NCBI RefSeq assembly: GCF_004193775.1
Contig: NC_041010.1
Coordinates: 40,847,562 to 40,911,561, forward strand
Length of the DNA: 64,000 nt
Reading direction: 5' to 3'
Source: Glycine soja
Taxonomy: Eukaryota > Streptophyta > Magnoliopsida > Fabales > Fabaceae
Position numbers and translations under genes: made by a program. This document shows positions 35,604 to 46,315 of the stretch, piece by piece; the stretch's first letter is position 1; each line of letters begins with the position of its first letter. The notes beneath the pieces were generated by a model, which made no database searches, had not been told where the DNA came from, and saw only the letters and a list, made by a program, of their open reading frames with translations.

Positions 35604-36752
35604 CATAATCGTTGTCATGACTACTGTCATCGCTACTAACATGGGTGTCACCATCGTTATGTGACCACTCTCGTTGCTATCACCATCATCGCGACTGTCG
35701 CTGCTACTATTGTTGTGATTGTCATCGCGTTATGTTGGTGGTAACTACGATTGGTGGTAACTACGATGGTCATAACGACGATTATGTTGGTGATGATTGT
35801 GTTGACGAATTTAAACGTAAATTAAATCTTTAAAATATTTAATTTTCTGTGTAATAAATTTTATAAAAATTTTATGATTAAATGAGACTTTAATTTGAAT
35901 TTAAATTTAAATTATTTTAATCTTAATTTTTTATTTTAATCTAATACGGAAGAGAATGCATTTTGTGTTTAACAAATATTAATTCATTCCTTCTCGCCAA
36001 TTTGAGTCTTGCCAACGTTTTCTTCAGTAATTGAATTTCACTTATCACAGTTCACTGGCTTCGTTCATCGGAAGATGAAAGGGAAAACACGTGCAGGGGA
36101 ATGCCATTGTTTAGGTTGCTGGAATCGGTGAACGACAACATGAGTGAGCGGGCAAATATATCTTGTCATATTAGATTGAGTTTAATTAGATAATATATTA
36201 TTTGATTTGATGATATAAAATTTTATTAAATTAGATTAGATAATAATATCTAATTAAATTTTATTTAATTTGATAAAAAAATTCTAGATTTAAATTTTAA
36301 ATGAGGGATCAAATTGAAAAAAGAAAAAATAAAAAAGATAAATGACAATAACTTAATTTTAGTCTATATTTAATGTTTTAATGGCTATGATTTTTTAACT
36401 GTGTGAAAAACTGCCAACCAGTTAACATTTGAGTTTCAATTGGACGGAGAAGACTTAATTGAAATATTTTTTTAAAATTAGAGTATTTATTTGGAGTTTT
36501 GTAAAATATGAGAACCTAACTAAACATAATTAGAGTACTGAAGCCTAAATTTAAAGATATAGAAGCAAGATGATATATCCTTACACTGAAACATGCCATT
36601 GACATAGGAATAGTTTTGTGAAATGATAGATGATTATAGATTCATGGTCAACAACTTCACATGAACTGTAAACCTCGAGCTAACTTGTTCCTTTTTTCTT
36701 CATTTTATTTTTAAGAAAGAAGGAGAAAATAAAACAATTCCAGCATGGAAAT
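35604..36752. other. Spacer between the hairpin and the DYW PPR gene
   Basis: The first 200 bp is rich in ATC/GTC/GAT trinucleotides, including a tandem TGGTGGTAACTACGA pair at about 35738-35770. The rest is AT-rich and should contain the PPR promoter. No gene was recognised. Confidence 0.5.
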
Positions 36753-36756
36753 ATGA
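36745..36756 (+). promoter_or_regulatory. Minimal upstream ORF overlapping the PPR start (ATGA)
   Basis: ATG GAA ATA TGA: the three-codon upstream frame ends in a TGA that overlaps the main ATG by ATGA at 36753-36756. If included in the mRNA, it could lower initiation or act by terminate-reinitiate. Confidence 0.5.
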
Positions 36757-38783
36757 ATTTCTATTCTTCTCTGATTGCTCAATCCGCACACACAAAATCG
36801 TTAACTACCCTCAGAGCAGTTCACACTAACGTCATCAAATCTGGTTTCTCTTACTCATTTTTAGGCCACAAGCTCATTGATGGCTACATCAAATGCGGCA
36901 GCCTTGCGGAGGCACGCAAGCTGTTCGACGAATTGCCCAGCAGACACATAGTTACTTGGAATTCGATGATCTCTTCTCATATCAGTCACGGGAAGAGCAA
37001 AGAAGCCGTTGAGTTTTATGGCAACATGCTTATGGAGGGTGTTTTACCTGATGCTTACACCTTCTCTGCCATCTCTAAGGCTTTTTCGCAGTTGGGTCTC
37101 ATACGCCATGGCCAGAGGGCTCATGGGTTGGCGGTGGTTTTGGGTTTGGAGGTCCTGGATGGGTTTGTTGCTAGTGCCCTTGTTGATATGTATGCCAAGT
37201 TTGATAAAATGAGGGATGCCCATTTGGTGTTTCGCCGTGTTTTGGAGAAAGATGTTGTCTTGTTCACTGCATTGATTGTGGGTTATGCTCAGCATGGTCT
37301 TGATGGGGAAGCTTTAAAGATTTTTGAGGACATGGTCAATAGGGGTGTTAAGCCTAATGAGTATACCCTTGCTTGCATCCTGATAAATTGTGGCAATCTA
37401 GGGGATTTAGTTAATGGCCAGTTGATTCATGGTCTTGTAGTTAAGTCTGGTCTGGAATCTGTTGTTGCTTCACAGACTTCACTCCTTACCATGTATTCAA
37501 GATGCAACATGATCGAGGATTCTATAAAAGTGTTTAATCAGCTTGATTATGCAAATCAGGTGACCTGGACATCTTTTGTAGTGGGTCTTGTGCAAAATGG
37601 CAGAGAGGAGGTTGCTGTGTCAATATTCAGGGAAATGATTCGTTGTTCAATAAGTCCAAATCCTTTCACATTGTCCAGTATTCTTCAAGCATGCTCAAGC
37701 CTTGCAATGCTTGAAGTAGGGGAACAGATCCATGCCATAACCATGAAACTAGGATTGGATGGAAATAAGTATGCTGGTGCAGCACTGATTAATTTGTATG
37801 GAAAATGTGGAAATATGGATAAGGCGAGATCTGTTTTTGATGTGCTAACTGAGTTAGATGTAGTAGCCATCAATTCAATGATCTATGCTTATGCCCAAAA
37901 TGGTTTTGGGCATGAAGCACTTGAGCTGTTCGAAAGACTGAAAAATATGGGACTTGTGCCAAATGGTGTGACATTTATCAGTATTCTCTTGGCATGCAAC
38001 AATGCAGGGTTAGTTGAAGAAGGCTGTCAAATATTTGCCTCCATTAGGAATAATCACAATATTGAATTGACAATAGACCATTTTACTTGTATGATTGATT
38101 TGCTAGGACGATCAAGGAGACTTGAAGAGGCTGCAATGTTGATAGAGGAAGTGAGAAATCCGGATGTGGTACTGTGGAGGACACTGCTGAACTCATGTAA
38201 GATTCATGGAGAGGTAGAAATGGCAGAGAAAGTTATGAGTAAAATCCTCGAGCTTGCTCCTGGTGATGGGGGAACACATATCCTCTTAACAAATCTTTAT
38301 GCTTCTGCTGGGAAATGGAACCAGGTGATTGAGATGAAAAGCACAATAAGAGATCTGAAATTGAAGAAAAGTCCTGCAATGAGTTGGGTTGATGTTGATA
38401 GAGAGGTGCATACTTTTATGGCAGGAGATTTGTCTCACCCAAGGTCTCTTGAAATTTTTGAAATGTTGCATGGATTAATGAAGAAGGTTAAAACTCTGGG
38501 TTATAATCCTAATACCAGATTTGTGTTGCAGGATTTGGATGAAGAGAAGAAAATAAGTTCTTTATATTATCACAGTGAAAAATTAGCTATAGCTTATGCT
38601 TTATGGAAGACTATTGGTAGGACTACTACTATCAGGATTTTTAAGAATCTTAGAGTTTGTGGTGACTGCCACAGTTGGATAAAATTTGTTTCTTTACTTA
38701 CTGGGAGAGATATTATTGCTAGAGATTCAAAGAGATTCCATCATTTTAAAGGAGGTCTATGTTCCTGTAAAGATTACTGGTGA
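36753..38783 (+). CDS. DYW-class pentatricopeptide repeat protein, 676 aa, intronless
   Basis: One frame with alternating P, L and S repeats from about residue 15 to 480, such as ALVDMYAKF, WNSMISSHIS and GxExxALxLFxxM patterns. E/E+ motifs follow (about 480-575, SWVDVDREVHTFMAGD), then a complete DYW deaminase-like domain. Visible metal-site elements are HSEKLA (HxE) and CGDCH (CxxC), and the protein ends KDYW exactly. Members edit C to U in mitochondrial or plastid transcripts; the PPR tract selects the site and the DYW domain supplies the deaminase. An obvious transit peptide is not seen at this ATG (MNFYSSLIAQSAHTKSLTTL is only weakly of that type). It resembles At5g65570 from memory. A three-codon upstream frame overlaps the start. 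The edited site cannot be named from sequence alone. Confidence 0.93.
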   Translation: MNFYSSLIAQSAHTKSLTTLRAVHTNVIKSGFSYSFLGHKLIDGYIKCGSLAEARKLFDELPSRHIVTWNSMISSHISHGKSKEAVEFYGNMLMEGVLPDAYTFSAISKAFSQLGLIRHGQRAHGLAVVLGLEVLDGFVASALVDMYAKFDKMRDAHLVFRRVLEKDVVLFTALIVGYAQHGLDGEALKIFEDMVNRGVKPNEYTLACILINCGNLGDLVNGQLIHGLVVKSGLESVVASQTSLLTMYSRCNMIEDSIKVFNQLDYANQVTWTSFVVGLVQNGREEVAVSIFREMIRCSISPNPFTLSSILQACSSLAMLEVGEQIHAITMKLGLDGNKYAGAALINLYGKCGNMDKARSVFDVLTELDVVAINSMIYAYAQNGFGHEALELFERLKNMGLVPNGVTFISILLACNNAGLVEEGCQIFASIRNNHNIELTIDHFTCMIDLLGRSRRLEEAAMLIEEVRNPDVVLWRTLLNSCKIHGEVEMAEKVMSKILELAPGDGGTHILLTNLYASAGKWNQVIEMKSTIRDLKLKKSPAMSWVDVDREVHTFMAGDLSHPRSLEIFEMLHGLMKKVKTLGYNPNTRFVLQDLDEEKKISSLYYHSEKLAIAYALWKTIGRTTTIRIFKNLRVCGDCHSWIKFVSLLTGRDIIARDSKRFHHFKGGLCSCKDYW

Positions 38784-40485
38784 ATCATATTTGTTATATG
38801 CTATGCCTAGCCTTCTAGATGCTCACTTTCCTCACAGGTCATACCTAGCATGTGAAGGTATAATCATGCATGATTATTCATGTGGCCCATTTCTTGTCAA
38901 GTCATAAATTTAACACTCATTATTTATACTGTCCCCAACACAGATCTGTGCATACTTCCATGCCTCCATGAAGATGTAAATATCAAAATTTTAACCAAGG
39001 AAGATCTGGGTTTAATATTCCTAAGTCTTATCTCTGTTTGATAAATGCTTAAATGTGGTATATAACTTAGTTTTGCTTTGATTCCTTCATTTGATTTCGA
39101 AGTAGAAACAAACAAAAGTACAAGGGATAAGGATACTTATGATCAGAATCTGTACATAATTACTTTCAATATCTGTTTTTTTCTCATTTTCTTTTTATTT
39201 CTTATGATCATAATTACTTATGATTAGAATTTGTACATAATTAATTACTTATGATCATAAGTACAAGGGATAATAATACTGTGTCTATAAATCTGCCATG
39301 TCAACATGAACACTGTATGATATATTATACTTTGATACTGTATTAATTTCTAGGTAACCTGTATTTGTTTTACATGACAATCTTCCAGACATGTAATGTT
39401 TTCTGTATTCAAGTTATGCAAACAGTGAATCGGTAACAATGGGAATGGACTCTTAAGCACTTTGATTTTATTTAATGAGATTATGTTCAAAATACCTTTC
39501 ATTTAATGAAGAGTTTGTGTTTAATATCAAGTCTCAATAAAAGATAATTTATGAAAAATGTTTATTTTTAAATTGAAAATGACACAATTTAATAAAGTAA
39601 ACTAACTTTCTTAACAAGTGTGAAATTCATTTTTTTATATAAAAAAGAATAGAGGGAGTATTTAATAAGTTTTATTCCCCCCAAAAAAAGATTGCCCCAA
39701 TAACACAATCTTTTTAAGAATAGAATGAAATAAAGTTATAATTAAGAGATAAATTTTGATATTAATTTGACCATTTTACCCTTTTAATTTTTATAGTATT
39801 GATAATTAAAAAATTATAAAACATTTTTATTATATGAAAATTTGTATACACCAATCATTTTAAAAGGTATTTTATATTTTCTGACCTTGACATTATGTAT
39901 TTTGTAAAAGTTGTAATATTTTTCTTCTATAAAATTTTAAATCATTTGTCTCATAATAATTGTCATGTAAAAAGAAAAAATAAATCTCAATAATTGTCAT
40001 TTTAACTTTTTAATATAATATTTATCTTCTTTCAATTATATTCCTTCTAATATTAATGATGGGCAAAAAAATAAAAAAGAATTAACGATGATAAGATTAA
40101 TTTGTAAAATTGACATTTTTTTCATCTATTTATTATTATTATTTCTTAGCATGCTTAAAATAATCTAGGAGGACAGTTGTAATGAAAACATATTTTTTTT
40201 TCTCCCTACTAATTTTTTTTTTTTCTGAATTCGCCACTTTCAAAGAGGTTTGTGACTGGGTTCAATTATTGAAAAGTTGACCAGCAAATTTGAGTCTTTA
40301 ATTTTTCCATTTGCATGATTTCTGTTGCAGTACTCGGTTAATATCGGCATCTCTTATTTCTGTTGCATAATTTCACAAGGGTATCTATTAGCAACTTTTA
40401 CTTAACCACAAAACCTATATGGACTCTTCTAAGAATATGATTTGTCTTTCAGGTCCCTGGTAAAAATTCTTATCCGTTTGTGTTC
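38784..40485. other. Intergenic region between convergent PPR and DXS genes
   Basis: Holds the 3' ends of both genes. A local repeat at about 39114-39275 has ACTTATGAT.AGAAT.TGTAC twice and GTACAAGGGATAA twice. Near 39650 an AGAGGGAGTAT sequence looks like one end of a Stowaway MITE without a clear partner. Otherwise AT-rich. Confidence 0.5.
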
Positions 40486-43400
40486 TTACTTGAACAATAG
40501 AGCTTCTTTTGGCCTTTCCAGAAGAGACAAGACTGTTGCGGCAATGTTCTTTGATGAAAGTCCTGCTTCTTCTGTCTGATCTTGTGGTGATCCATGTTCA
40601 ATGTATCTATCGGGAAGCATCATAGGTCTCCACTACAGGAAATGCTCAAACGAGAATTAGAACTAGAAAAATGGAGCATGTTGTAGGACAAATAAGTTGA
40701 AATAAAATCATGGAACGAGTGACCTCTCTACATAAAGGAAGGCATACCTTCAGTGGTCCATCCAGGAGGCCAACTATACTTAGGAAATGTGAAACATGTG
40801 AACCAAAACCTCCAATAGAACCCTCTTCCACTGTAAGGAGAAACTCGTGCTCCTTACCTAATAGCTTTATGAGATCAGTATCCAAAGGTTTGCAAAACCT
40901 AGCATCAGCAACTGTCACAGAAATGTCTAGTGGTTTGAGCATTTGTGCTGCTTGCAAGCATTGCTGAACTACAGAACCGTATCCTAAAATAGCAACTCTG
41001 CTCCCTTGTCTCAGAATTCTGCCCTTTCCTATCTACATAATAAAAAATTTCCATTTGATTACCTATCTGTTCAGCATTCTCTATGGAACTATGAAGCATG
41101 TGCTCTAACACGGACACTGGACACACATACATGGATACTTCGACACAACTAATGTCTAAAATATAGAACACAGAGACACCGCATACACACCCAAATAGAG
41201 AGATTCTAATTAAATGAAATATGAGTAACATAACAAAATATATAAATTGATGGTATATTCATCTTTTTAAACCAACCTTTTATGTTTTTTTTAAGTGTAT
41301 TAGTGTGTAAAAGTGACGGATTAAGTCTTCAAGCAAACAAAAAAGTAATTTTTGAATCAAACACTTAATAAGAAATGTGGAACAAGTGTCCAGATGTGTC
41401 GGTGTCGGAAATGTGTCCGACACGGCAACACTTCGAACAAGAGAGGTGTCTGAGCTTCATAGGTATGGAAAGCATCTGCTACTTTTGCTAACCTCAAGTG
41501 GAGTTCCTTTGTTATTGAGGGGCAAACTGGCTCCAATTCCGTTGCCTCTTGGAAATCTAAAGCAGCTTGGTCTGTCATCTATGGCTGCTGCTGTTGCAAC
41601 CATGTGCATCAGCTCAGCTTCATCTGATGGAGCCATGACCACCATATTGGGCAAGCAGGCCATGTATGTGATATCAAATGCCCCACAATGCGTTGGTCCA
41701 TCTGCTCCAACCAAACCAGCTCTATCCATAGCAAATCGTACTGGTAGTTTCTGAAGATCTACATCATGGACCACCTTCATACCCAATATAAATCACAAAT
41801 GTAAGATGTTTTGTGGCAGTCAAACTGACATACAATAAAAAAAAGAAAAACAGAATCTGCTATTTTTTGCCTACTGTTATTGTCTCACCTGATCATATCC
41901 ACGTTGCAGAAATGATGAATAAATGGCACAAAATGGCTTGAGACCTTCTGCTGCTAAACCAGCTGCAAATGTAACTGCGTGTTGTTCAGCTATCCCCACA
42001 TCAAAGCAGCGGTCTGGAAACCTTTTATGGAAATAATTTAGACCTGTCCCGCCACCCATTGCTGCGTGAATGGCTACTATCTTATTGTCTATTTCTGCTT
42101 CTTTTATCAATGACTCGGCAAAGTACTGAGTGTATGTAAGTGTGGATGATTTTGGTTTCAATTGATGACCTGATGTTGGTACAAACTTAACCACACCTGA
42201 AAGTGTGAGAGTATGAGTCATGCTTCTCATAATTCCGTTAAGACAAAACAAATAAAGTTCTATACTCACCATGCATTTTATCAGCAGCTACTTCTGCTGG
42301 GGGGTATCCCTTCCCTTTTTCTGTCACAACATGAATCAATGTTGGACCTGGGGCAGGCATTTCTTTCACCTTTTCCAAAATGGTGACAAGATCTTCAATG
42401 TTGTGACCATCCACAGGGCCTATGTAGTATAAGCCGAGCTCCTCAAAAAGTGTAGAACCAGAACCACTGATCATACCTCTTGCATACTCATCTACCTTTG
42501 CTGCAAGTTGGTGTGTTGTTCCTCCTATCTGCTTTGTGATGCCCTTTAGCAAAGAAAATTGTAGTCAGATGCCACGGTATATTGAAATTTGACACAAGAA
42601 CTGAAACCATGAAGTTTAGTTTCTTAAGTTTGAGAAATTTACTTTCGCAGCTTCTCTAAGTTTGCGGAATTTGGTGCTTGCTTGAATTTTGCTTAAGGCA
42701 CTACTGAGGGCTCCAACTGGAGTTGCAGGACCATCAATAGTAGCAGTAGGCAAAGAAACTTGCTTGTTGTCATTAAGTATAATTATCATGTTAGAGTCAA
42801 GGAACCCTGCATTATTCATGGCCTCATAAGCCTGGCCAGCAGTCATTGCTCCATCTCCAATCACCGAGACAATGCTGTTTTTCTTTCCCAATAGATCCCT
42901 TGCAACTGCCATGCCTACCAATTTTTTTTTGTAGCAAAAAATTGACAACATTGAGAATTGTTGTCCAGAGTTTTGAAATACATGGATGTTAACATTTGTT
43001 ATAAAAAAATGTATTGATGTTTAAGATAATCTTACCAAGACCGGCAGATATACTTGTAGAACTATGCCCTGTCCCAAAAACATCATATACGCTCTCTTCT
43101 CTTTTTGGAAAACCAGCTAGTCCCGAGGTTTTCCTAATGGTGTGCATCCTGGACCTTCTACCTGTGAGAATCTTGTGTGGGTATGCCTGCAATTTGATTG
43201 TTACTCAGACACTCTTATACAAAACAAAACATTGCAATTCTGAGGAAAAGAAAAATGAAACTGTAATTCTATATTTTACGAAAACCTTTCCCACGAACAT
43301 AATATGAAATCATATGTCTACAGTCTACACACTATTGGTTGAATATCAGAAAACAAAATAGTCTTTGACAGAAATCAAAGGTAATTGGGGTTATAACGGC

Positions 43401-44718
43401 TTATGTGCATTTTTTTTTCCTGTAAAAAACACAAATATTTTTCACAAAAGACAATTGTGCTTGAGCTAAGTAGGATAATATTGGATGATAAAACTCTCTT
43501 TGAATACTTAGTGTAGTTGAATACTCAAGACTCCAATTCAAGACTGTTGGAGGTTTTCATGCATATACAAATTCGAAATGATAAACATTTTTCAATTTTA
43601 AAAAGGAAGCAGGAATTTCCCTACAAGACCAAATTTCTCTACATGAATAAAATTTAAATTCTTTTTTTTTCTATTCTATTTGATATCTGCTCAAAAACAA
43701 GAACAAAGAAGAGAAGCAAAGACTGACCTGGTGCCCTACATCCCATATAATCTTGTCCTCAGGTGTGTTGAAAACATGATGCAAAGCTACTGTTAATTCC
43801 ACTACTCCCAAGCTTGAGCTAAGATGCCCCCCAGTGTTTGATACACTATGTACAACGTCTGCCCTTAGCTCTGCAGCGAGTTGTTCAAGATCCTGACAAA
43901 TACATGGATAATCTATCGAGTAATGATACACAAAAATCTTATTATCTTAAACACCCGACCAACACCTCTAATTTCTCTCTATCTCTTTCTTCCTATCACA
44001 TCATAACCCTATCATACTTGTATATATTTTTCTCTCTCTTTCTAGGTGTTGCACGGGGTTTGGGGATGTCCATTGAACTTTTTCCTAATCTTAAATACCA
44101 AAACGGCAGAAACTTAGAAAAATAACTGCTGTGCAGGCCATGGACCAGCAACATGACTTCAAGACTAAAAAATAATTATCACTTTTAAAATGGTTCACCT
44201 GTAAGGATAGATTCTTCATATGTGCAGGATAATTGATTGTATCCAGCAAGGGAGTTGCTGGTTTCTGGCTTGAGAATTTGATCTTCCACCCATCTTTCTC
44301 TTTCCTTACAACTGTTCTGTCCTCGTCGTCATCCAAGCTACTTGCTGAAGCCCTCACACACAACTGACATATATGCAATCACACATAATTGTCATCACTG
44401 TATGTATGGTCTTTGGTAAGAAAAAACAAGAATAATGATCCGTTACGAAAGCAACCCATGAACATATCAAGGGTAATGAACACACATACACACACACACA
44501 GAAATGGTGTCTAAATATCTTATTTAAATTGTTAGAGCATAAATGGGTTCTAAAGTCTCCTGTGACACTGCTTCATCTCAGGATCATTCTTTGTAAGGAA
44601 AAAACATGTTAAAGTGTGATTCACCGACCTGTTTTATGCGACCATGGTTTGGACTTGAATTTTGGTGAAATGGTAGTATAGAACGGTTTGTCTTAACGAA
44701 GGTGGCGGAGAGAGCCAT
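40486..44718 (-). CDS. DXS2: 1-deoxy-D-xylulose-5-phosphate synthase (class-2 type), 712 aa
   Basis: Ten exons on the minus strand: 44718-44629, 44363-44199, 43892-43728, 43186-43036, 42914-42643, 42543-42270, 42196-41889, 41774-41493, 41032-40748 and 40632-40486. All borders are GT-AG and the frame is continuous. DXS condenses pyruvate and glyceraldehyde-3-phosphate in plastids, the first step of the MEP pathway. A Ser/Thr/Asn-rich transit peptide of about 35-40 residues ends near CVRAS. TPP-binding GDG (about 210) to NDN (about 240) is present. So are [15 protein letters not shown] and the catalytic Glu of GIAEQHA (about 443), and nothing essential appears missing. Exon-3 features ([26 protein letters not shown]) fit class 2, which usually supplies induced specialised isoprenoids, rather than housekeeping class 1. 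Class assignment is from memory of family sequences. Confidence 0.93.
41089..41461. mobile_element. hAT-like MITE inside DXS intron 8
   Basis: 373 bp bounded by CTATGAAGC and its inverse GCTTCATAG, with further inner pairing of ACACGGACAC-type sequence. The flanks CTATGGAA (41081-41088) and GTATGGAA (41462-41469) match at 7 of 8 positions, as expected of a hAT 8-bp target duplication. It fills most of the 460-bp intron and ends about 30 bp from the exon-8 splice donor. No coding capacity. Confidence 0.7.
44480..44501 (+). repeat. (CA)n microsatellite in DXS intron 1
   Basis: Interrupted CA dinucleotide run of about 20 bp. Confidence 0.8.
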
Positions 44719-44795
44719 GAGTGAGAGAGAAGGAATGAATACACAGAGGAGGCAAGACAAAAAGAACTAGAGCAATGTAAGAGTATCTCTGTATG

Positions 44796-44812
44796 ATTAT
44801 ATATAACGTGGT
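44796..44812 (-). promoter_or_regulatory. Candidate TATA box and adjoining ACGT core of DXS
   Basis: On the minus strand a TTATATATAAT element lies about 80 bp upstream of the DXS ATG, a suitable distance for a short leader. Directly upstream is CCACGTTA, an ACGT-core (G-box/ABRE-like) motif. Position supports a promoter; function is inferred. Confidence 0.5.
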
Positions 44813-44984
44813 TCGAATTCGTGCATATTTAAACCAAGAGCTGACCCTTCTCTTCTCTTTTTGCTTTTGTTTTAATTTAGAGTTTAATTTGCATTTGGAT
44901 TCTCTACACTCTACAGTCTTGCAGCCTCTCTCTACATTAATATCTCAACCTTTATAATCAATTATAAAATTATAATAAGTTTAA

Positions 44985-45555
44985 TTACTCATTTGATTTC
45001 TATAATTTCATCATTTAGTCTTTATAGTTTTAAAGTGATTTTTTTTTCATTTAATTTACATTTCAATTCCCTAAAATGGTTTCTTAATCTTTATAATTTG
45101 TATTTTAATTTCTTTTTAGTCTCTATAGTTTAAAAATACAATCTTTTTAATTTTTATATTTTATATTTTAATTTTTTGTTGATCTTTACTATCAAAATAT
45201 GAGTAATATTATTAATTATAATTAATTACAAAAATATTAACAAGTAATTAATTTATGGTAAAATAATTTATAATAAAAAAATTGATAATTTATAACTAAT
45301 TTGTAACTAATTATTTATATATATATTTTTTGTAGTAAAAACTAAAAGACAATTAAAATACAAATTATAAGGACTAAAAATATTACTTTTAAATTATAAG
45401 GATAAAAAAATTAAAATATAAACTATAAGAACTAAAAATATCGTTTTTAAATTATAGGGACTAAAAAAAATTAAAATGTAAACTATAATAATTAAAATAC
45501 TATTTTTAAATTATAGAAACTAAAAGGTACGAATCACGAAACTAATTACAAAATA
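44985..45555. mobile_element. Foldback element with tandem subrepeats
   Basis: The right half holds three units of about 58-60 bp starting ATTAAAATA at 45352, 45410 and 45470 (consensus AAACTATAAGGACTAAAAAT). The left half, from about 45000, carries their inverse (TCTCTATAGTTTAAAAATAC and relatives), so the two halves can pair. This fits a non-autonomous foldback/MITE with subterminal repeats. Ends are approximate. Confidence 0.6.
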
Positions 45556-45847
45556 AATAATTTAACCTTATAATAAATATTTTTATACTCTCATTTTTAA
45601 TAACTATTAGATGTAAATCTAATGGCCAAGGTCACTGTTGCAAACACAGCATTGTTGTAGAAGATACAAGGGACTGAGTGAGTTTAATTTAATGTTTTTA
45701 GTGTAAAAGACTTAAATTCCATATTTTCAACCAATAAGAAACGTTAGGGTGGGATAGTCATGACAGTGGGATTACGAGGATGGTAATTGGTATTGGACGA
45801 GCAACGACAGTAATTATTTGCGAGCACTCTTGATGATTAGTTAAATA

Positions 45848-46315
45848 CTCCCTCTAATCTATAGGGTTGGTGTTATGATGCAATATATATATATATATAT
45901 ATATATATATCAATTCGTAAAATATCAATTGTTCTAACAAGTTTATATATTAAAATCCAATGATAATCAATTTATTATTATGAATAATAATTAATTATAT
46001 TAATTTATCAACATAAATTTATTAATTAACAAAAACCTATTATATTAATGTTCATTGATTGCTTTTAATTTTTAGAGAATGAATAAGAGGATGTCATCTA
46101 GCATCAGCCCATATGACTCTTTTATATAAATATAATAAATAATAGATAGATTTCTCTAATTAGTTATCTAGTAACAACTACTACTTTTACTGAGAGGATG
46201 TAAAAAAAATATTTTCAGTATTTCATGAAAAAATTTAATGCTTCATTAATTTTGTAAAACAACATCTAATTTGATTTTTTTTAATAAAATGTCATATAAA
46301 GTGGAATGGGGGAAG
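45848..46315. mobile_element. Stowaway-like MITE candidate
   Basis: The left end CTCCCTCTAATCTAT and right end, read inverted, CTTCCCCCATTCCAC are each flanked by TA, as in Stowaway (Tc1/mariner) MITEs. It contains an (AT)n run at 45882-45910. At 468 bp it is somewhat long for the group, so a nested insertion or a chance pair of ends is possible. Confidence 0.45.

Noticed and set aside
35645..35833. Plus-strand frame rich in Cys, Tyr and His
   Set aside because: Product of ATC/GTC trinucleotide-rich DNA, not a protein pattern.
39610..39665. Stowaway MITE end (AGAGGGAGTAT)
   Set aside because: Only one end was visible; no inverted partner within a plausible distance.
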